Source: Cudoniella acicularis (Eukaryota > Ascomycota > Leotiomycetes > Helotiales > Helotiaceae). From it: 25,173 nt of DNA. The position numbers and the translations under genes are program-made. The stretch is from NCBI GenBank assembly GCA_013054445.1, contig JAAMPI010000812.1:1-25173 (forward strand). Reading direction: 5' to 3'. Shown one piece after another: positions 20,614-25,173 of the stretch. The notes below the pieces were generated by a model that saw only the letters and a program-made list of their open reading frames with translations, ran no database searches and was not told where the DNA came from. Each line of letters begins with the position of its first letter. Within the stretch, counting starts at the first letter, position 1.

Positions 20614-20651
20614 GCTAAAATACAGCATGCGATGCCCTGTAATTTAGCGAG
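20614..20651. repeat. Second inverted pair of the same motif
   Basis: GCTAAAATACAG (20614-20625) and CTGTAATTTAGC (20637-20648) pair at 11 of 12 positions. CCCTGTAATTTAGCGAG (20635-20651) also matches 20279-20295 directly, with one difference in 17. Confidence 0.75.
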
Positions 20652-21106
20652 CACCAATACCTAAAAGTCCGTAAACTTATACAAAATTAATCAAGTTATT
20701 TACGATTAAATATTTGTTTATAGATTAATCGTTTATATGCAACACCTAAGTGAATTATATGTAAGATATAATGGTCGCTTTTGAATTGAAGTGATGCGCT
20801 GGAAAATAAAAAGGTGGTCGCTTAGTTTTAGGGGGGCGGCGAGGAGGGGCAGCGAGGCTGAATAGACTTTATACCACGATAGCTAGACAAGGGTGGTAAT
20901 CAAGTCCTTTGTCATTAAATTCATTCAAATGCCAAAAAGAGTCTTGTATTTATAATACAGCACAAATATATAACAATGCACTCATAAATGCCCCTTTTAT
21001 ATAATTTCGCAGACATGTCAATCTAACTATGCTACCCACACGCAACACCTTCAATGCCGTTATACATTATAACTATAAGGTAGATATACACCTGAAATCA
21101 AAATTC

Positions 21107-23481
21107 TCACAGCAACATAACCGCAAAAGCCAACGCACCACCCAACACCAACGAACTCCACGCCGCGGCCAACCCCTCGGCGGCGCTTTTCTGCGTGGCC
21201 GTAGGGGAAGCAGAACTACCAGTTCCGGTTCCAGTTGAATTGGTTGTCGTACCCGTTGTCGACAACGAACCAGGAGTGGTGGCATTCGGGGCATTCACCC
21301 AAGTAACATTGCCCGCACTTGGATGTCCAGTGCTTCCTTGCACGCAAAGAGTGGTGTTCCCCCATATAGCATCAGCAGCCGCCTGCCATAGTACCGTGTA
21401 ATCAGCCAACATTGCACCTGTGTAAAACAATCTACAGTCTGCGGCCTGGTAGGTGAATTGCAAGGGTACGTTTTCACTGCCTTTCCTGATCTGGTTACGG
21501 ATGTTGAATTCTGATTTTGCGGGATCTATGGCGATGGGTGGGTCGCTGATTGGAGGCAGAACAGCTGCTGCAGAGGCGTTCAGTTGGATAACTTCAACGG
21601 CTGTCTGGGCTATGGATGCGATGGCATAGACTTGGGAGCCGCGAACACCGGAGACTGATTGCATGAGCCCGGTCACGGGACGACCGCCCAGAGCGAGTTG
21701 CTTGACGCCTGCTATGGTCTTCAATGATTCGGCGAACACAGTACAGGTTGAGGCACAGTATCCGTCCGTGAGAAGGAGGATATCTTCAGCCTGGAAATAC
21801 TGCGGCGCAACGACAGAGTTGTTTCCGTATCCAGAGATGACGATACCGAACCCGGAACCAGCTTCAGTCACGTCCACATCACTGAAGTTGTTACGCAGTG
21901 TGGTTGTCACGAAATCGCCGTTTTGGGATACGGGACCAAACATTTCGTCCCAACTGGTAAAAGCCTGAAGATTTTCATCGAGATTGCCGAATGGGGAGAA
22001 AGGAGACTCGCGGGATTGAATTGATTCTTGAAAAGCGGGACTAGATTGAAAGAGAGTGCTGCCTATAGCATCAAGTGCCGGGATAGCATGAAGTTGGCTA
22101 CCACCGAAGGGCACAAGAGTTGGGAAGAGCTATACTAAAATCAGTATTTTTTGAGGAAGATGGGGAAAGACAACACATACCTGCTTGAAGAAATCGAAAC
22201 CAAGAGCAACAGTTCCACCTCCATTGCTTTGGACATCAATAATCAGTTTCTTCATGCCAGCAGTTTTGCACTCTGCTAAGAACGCCGTAAGACTTTGTTG
22301 AAAGCTTAATGCAAAAGCACCATCCATGTCGAAGCTCGGAAGAGAAATAACAGCTATGGAGGTTTCATTCAAGAAGTAGCCAGTGAAGTAGCCCCCAATT
22401 CCAAGGTCTTTCTGTACTGCAACGGGAGAGGGGTACGGAGCTCCCCATTGTGTTTTGGCTTTGGGGCTAGTTGCGGCAGTAGCAGTCGATGAATTTGACG
22501 ATTCACTTGGAGCAACCTGCAAATTATAGAAATCCTGCCCACTTGTGACGCCGGTAAGATTTACCTCAGCTTTCGCTGTCCATTCTCCGCTGACGCTTGT
22601 TCCATTGGCGAAAGTAAGGTTTAATGTTAAATCGTCAGGGAAGAATCCAGTGTTGCCAAAGGTAGCCACATTTCCTATTACAGTCCGAGTGGGATTTTCA
22701 AATAGCAGATTCCAATCTCCATTAGGTTCGATCTGGCCAAAAGCGTACTTGCTAGCATAGGCGGAAAAGAAGTCCACTGGGTTCTGGCCGTTAACCTGTG
22801 TAACAGCCGAAGCATTCCACGGCAGGGATGTCGTTGAGGCAGAGATTTTGAAAAAGTCCTGCGCAACATAAATGCCTGGCAAAGCACTGCCATCTGCTGA
22901 GAGGGTGACAAAACTCCAAGGAGCAACAAAGGCGAACGACTTAAAAAGCGGTAGGGAGATCCCGAAGTGGCCGTCATGTGCTGTGGTAACAAGTGATTGT
23001 ATAGCAGCCTCAAAATCGTACTCGTTCGTGAATTGCTCAGATTGAACTTTGGTGAGAATATCGTTAAATCCGCCAACTATATCCGTTGCTGGCTGCTGGT
23101 ACGATGGTGGTGGGGACTTGAGCCAACCAAGCGTACTCTGGAACTGAAGGTATGGCAGGTATAAATTGATTAGACCCGCAGCGGCTGTTACATTAATCGG
23201 GACTGATCTTAAACAGTCGTAGGCAAGAGTTGCGGAAATCGCGGGCAGGTCGGAAACACCTATATCGTGTTAATAAAATCTCTCTAGAAAGTGGCTTTTC
23301 TCATCTTGCCTAAGCTTGAATCTCCAGCAAAAGCAGACTCCTGAGATTGTGCAATTGATGCGCATGCACTACCACCTGACGTTTGAGCAGCAGAAGGCGC
23401 CGCAGTAGTTGCAGCCAACACCGGCTGAGCAATCGCACCCACTGCGATGGCAAGCCTCAAAATAGAGTTTGTCGATGGCAT
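21107..23481 (-). CDS. Secreted GPI-anchored S41-family (CPAF/UstP-like) peptidase
   Basis: A tail-specific-protease type serine peptidase of the fungal S41 group. Exons are 23481-23310, 23259-22181 and 22129-21107, giving 757 aa in one frame. Residues 1-23 are a signal peptide (cleavage after PVLA). HDGH (152-155) matches the CPAF-type catalytic His region, SNGGG (402-406) the Gly-rich turn, and LLLTDGYCASTCTVFAE carries the likely nucleophile Ser544. The tail is Ser/Thr-rich (STTGTTTNSTGTGTGSS) and ends with a hydrophobic segment (LVLGGALAFAVMLL), the pattern of a GPI signal; many N-x-S/T sites also fit an extracellular enzyme. Intron 2 is ordinary GT-AG (22180-22130). Intron 1 needs a GC donor. 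Substrate is unknown; related UstP-type enzymes are linked to RiPP clusters, but no such cluster is evident here. Confidence 0.92.
23260..23309 (-). other. GC-AG intron, 50 bp, in the S41 peptidase gene
   Basis: The exon-intron boundary reads CTTAG|GCAAGA and the acceptor ATATAG|GTGTTTCC. Joining them gives the codon GGT and a continuous frame (GDSSLGVSDLPAIS). The retained sequence has an in-frame TAG, so it must be removed. No GT donor nearby restores the frame. Confidence 0.75.
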
Positions 23482-25173
23482 CTTGAAAATGAGATTTCCC
23501 TGCGTTGAGAGGGAAGTTAATGAAGGGGAAAGAGATCTATTTTATAGAAAGTCATCAAGACTTGATCTGAGAACAAATGAACAACATTATTCTAGTTCGC
23601 CTCACATAACCCACCCAAGCTTGCACGTCCCCAGTTTAAACTTAACTGACAGGATCGAACTTTGAAGCAGTAAGACTGTACGAGGAGGCAGCATGATTGG
23701 AAGAATTCTTCTGAAGTTCCTGAAACGCGTTGGGGCTCAGCCGCTTAGTGCAAGAAACGTGAGCCGCTACGAGAGCAAAACCTGTAATCCCGACCCTGAG
23801 GAAGCGCCTACCGCATTAGGAACCCCTGTCATGGGTGTCCATTGGCGGGGAAGGACAAAACTTGCTGGGCTGAAGCAATCCTTCATGGAAGTGAGACCCT
23901 TCATATGCGTCAGAGGAAATCAACTGATGGCTGATTGACCGTTTTCTCATCAGAATCAGAATCAGATCTGTTTACAATCGTCGATTACTTCATGCGAGAA
24001 TTCTTATTTTCGTCTTCCTGCAGTCGCGGGCTTTTTTCTTTGTTTTCAGCTCTCACAGCACATGGGTAGCTCCTCAGTGCGCTTGGACAATTTCGGCAAC
24101 AATTCGTGTCGCTTCGCAGTTCGTACTGGTTACCGGTAAGGTTGGACCCGGCTGGGAATCCCTACGGCTGCAATGGCGCAGCCGTTGAAAGTCAGCCCAA
24201 CAAGTGAAACAAAACGACAGCTCTTCAGAACTTGGAGGCGAACAGGTCAGACGCAAGCTGCTTACTGGTAATCGAAAATAGAATGCTGAATAATATTATC
24301 TAGTTTGATTTTCAAGGGACGTCTTTGCTTCTTCTCTCGCGCTCTGGGAATATCTGCGCTTCATGAGGGGCTAGAATCTCATCCTTCACCAGAAAGGCAC
24401 TCAAAACCCAAACACCGATTCTGAAAATTCAATCAGGCTACTTCTTGCACTTGACAACCAGGGCAAGGGCAAGCAGAGTGGCGGTAAAATGTGACAACAA
24501 TCGGACTCCGAGGCTCCTTTTAGTAGCCCTATTGTCAGATGTCGTTCGTCAAAGATGAACCATTTCACTACACTCTCACTGCAGCCCGTTGTTGTAACAC
24601 TTGAACGGACATATTTCCGAGAAACGGAGGTAACAAGGAAAAGAAGTGACGCAAAATAGAGCAGTCATACTGCAGCAGATAGAAAGCTGAACAAGTCACC
24701 ACCTTCACCTTTTTCCACCACGATCAGGTGAGAGAAATCCCCACAACACGCTTGTTCGACTGTGAATTTCTTATAATTACGAAAAAAAGAACAAATGACA
24801 AAGAAAAGATGCTTCCGCGAAAATATTTGGGGGATTTCGGTATATCCAGCTTTGGAATATCACGCACAAAATCATTTTCTGCTCGTATAATTTAGAGCGT
24901 CAAATTTTAGTAAAATTAATACAGCAAGCGGTCCGCCTTCTATAGGCATCGGATCCACAAAAAGTGAAAGATCACCCCCGTGGAGACTCGATAGCCGGTT
25001 AATGTTTCGTGTTGGAGGTAAGGGTATAACCGTAGTACGCGGTATATAGTATATAGAAGATATATCTATATAGTCGTCGGTAGGCGGCTAAGGTGTGGAT
25101 AGCGGAAGAAGAGTCGACTGTTAGGTCGAGAGTGATTCAAGTATATAGAATAATAATATGAATTTGACTTAAA
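23482..25173. other. Intergenic region to the window end, no supported gene
   Basis: Upstream of the S41 peptidase. The small frames (23693-23938, 24074-24256) lack motifs. The last 450 bases are AT-rich with TATA tracts at 25040-25075 and may belong to a retroelement end. Confidence 0.45.
25010..25173. mobile_element. Possible LTR-like end
   Basis: TGTTGGAGG at 25010 followed by a TATA-rich tract resembles the start of many fungal LTRs. The partner end lies outside the window, so this is only a suggestion. Confidence 0.15.

Larger units (their letters stand above)
19724..21106. other. AT-rich, repeat-bearing intergenic region
   Basis: No gene is supported. It holds the second copy of the DUF6594 upstream region (20170-20350), a cluster of CCCTGTA(T/A)TTTAGCGAG motifs in both orientations, and a T10 run at 20461-20470. 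Base composition is visibly more AT-rich than the adjoining peptidase gene. Confidence 0.55.

Noticed and set aside
1..25173. tRNA genes or CRISPR arrays
   Set aside because: No cloverleaf-compatible sequence with a GTTCRA box and no regularly spaced direct repeats were found on either strand.

Overview
This is a nuclear window from a filamentous ascomycete (Pezizomycotina; Leotiomycetes is my guess from gene style only). The evidence is short introns of 45-75 bp with fungal donor, CTAAC-type branch and YAG acceptor signals. Typical fungal families are present: an NRPS-like reductase, MFS drug transporter, DUR3-type urea symporter, DUF6594 membrane protein, NtaA/DszA flavin monooxygenase and GPI-anchored S41 peptidase. 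I saw no tRNA, rRNA, CRISPR array or prokaryotic signal. Layout. 1-1341 (-) is the broken 3' part of an NRPS-like enzyme (adenylation tail, carrier, reductase) running off the left edge. 1621-2358 (+) is a broken, startless gene with two related Trp/Tyr-TT-V motifs. 2906-3217 (-) is a small intact secreted protein made of three 27-residue repeats. 4336-6170 (-) is a dead 14-spanner MFS transporter. 6171-9603 is gene-poor and holds only a startless Cys-rich fragment near 7480-7636. 9604-10674 (+) is an intact intronless 356-aa protein of unknown function. 12297-15164 (-) is a dead DUR3-like urea/sodium symporter. 16192-17872 (-) is an intact six-exon flavin-dependent monooxygenase (469 aa). 18644-19723 (+) is a dead DUF6594 gene flanked by two diverged copies of its own upstream region. 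19724-21106 is AT-rich and carries an inverted-repeat family. 21107-23481 (-) is an intact three-exon S41 peptidase (757 aa) with an apparent GC-AG first intron. 23482-25173 has no supported gene; its right end is TATA-rich and LTR-like. The strongest theme is selective decay. At least five recognisable genes carry several independent lesions, while four neighbours read cleanly through all their splice junctions, so general sequencing error is unlikely. The dead NRPS-like gene and dead MFS transporter, with the repeat protein between them, could be a decayed secondary-metabolite locus. The dead urea transporter beside an intact NtaA-type monooxygenase could be a partly lost nitrogen-scavenging module. 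Both readings are inference. All protein-family calls come from reading motifs by eye; no database search was run.
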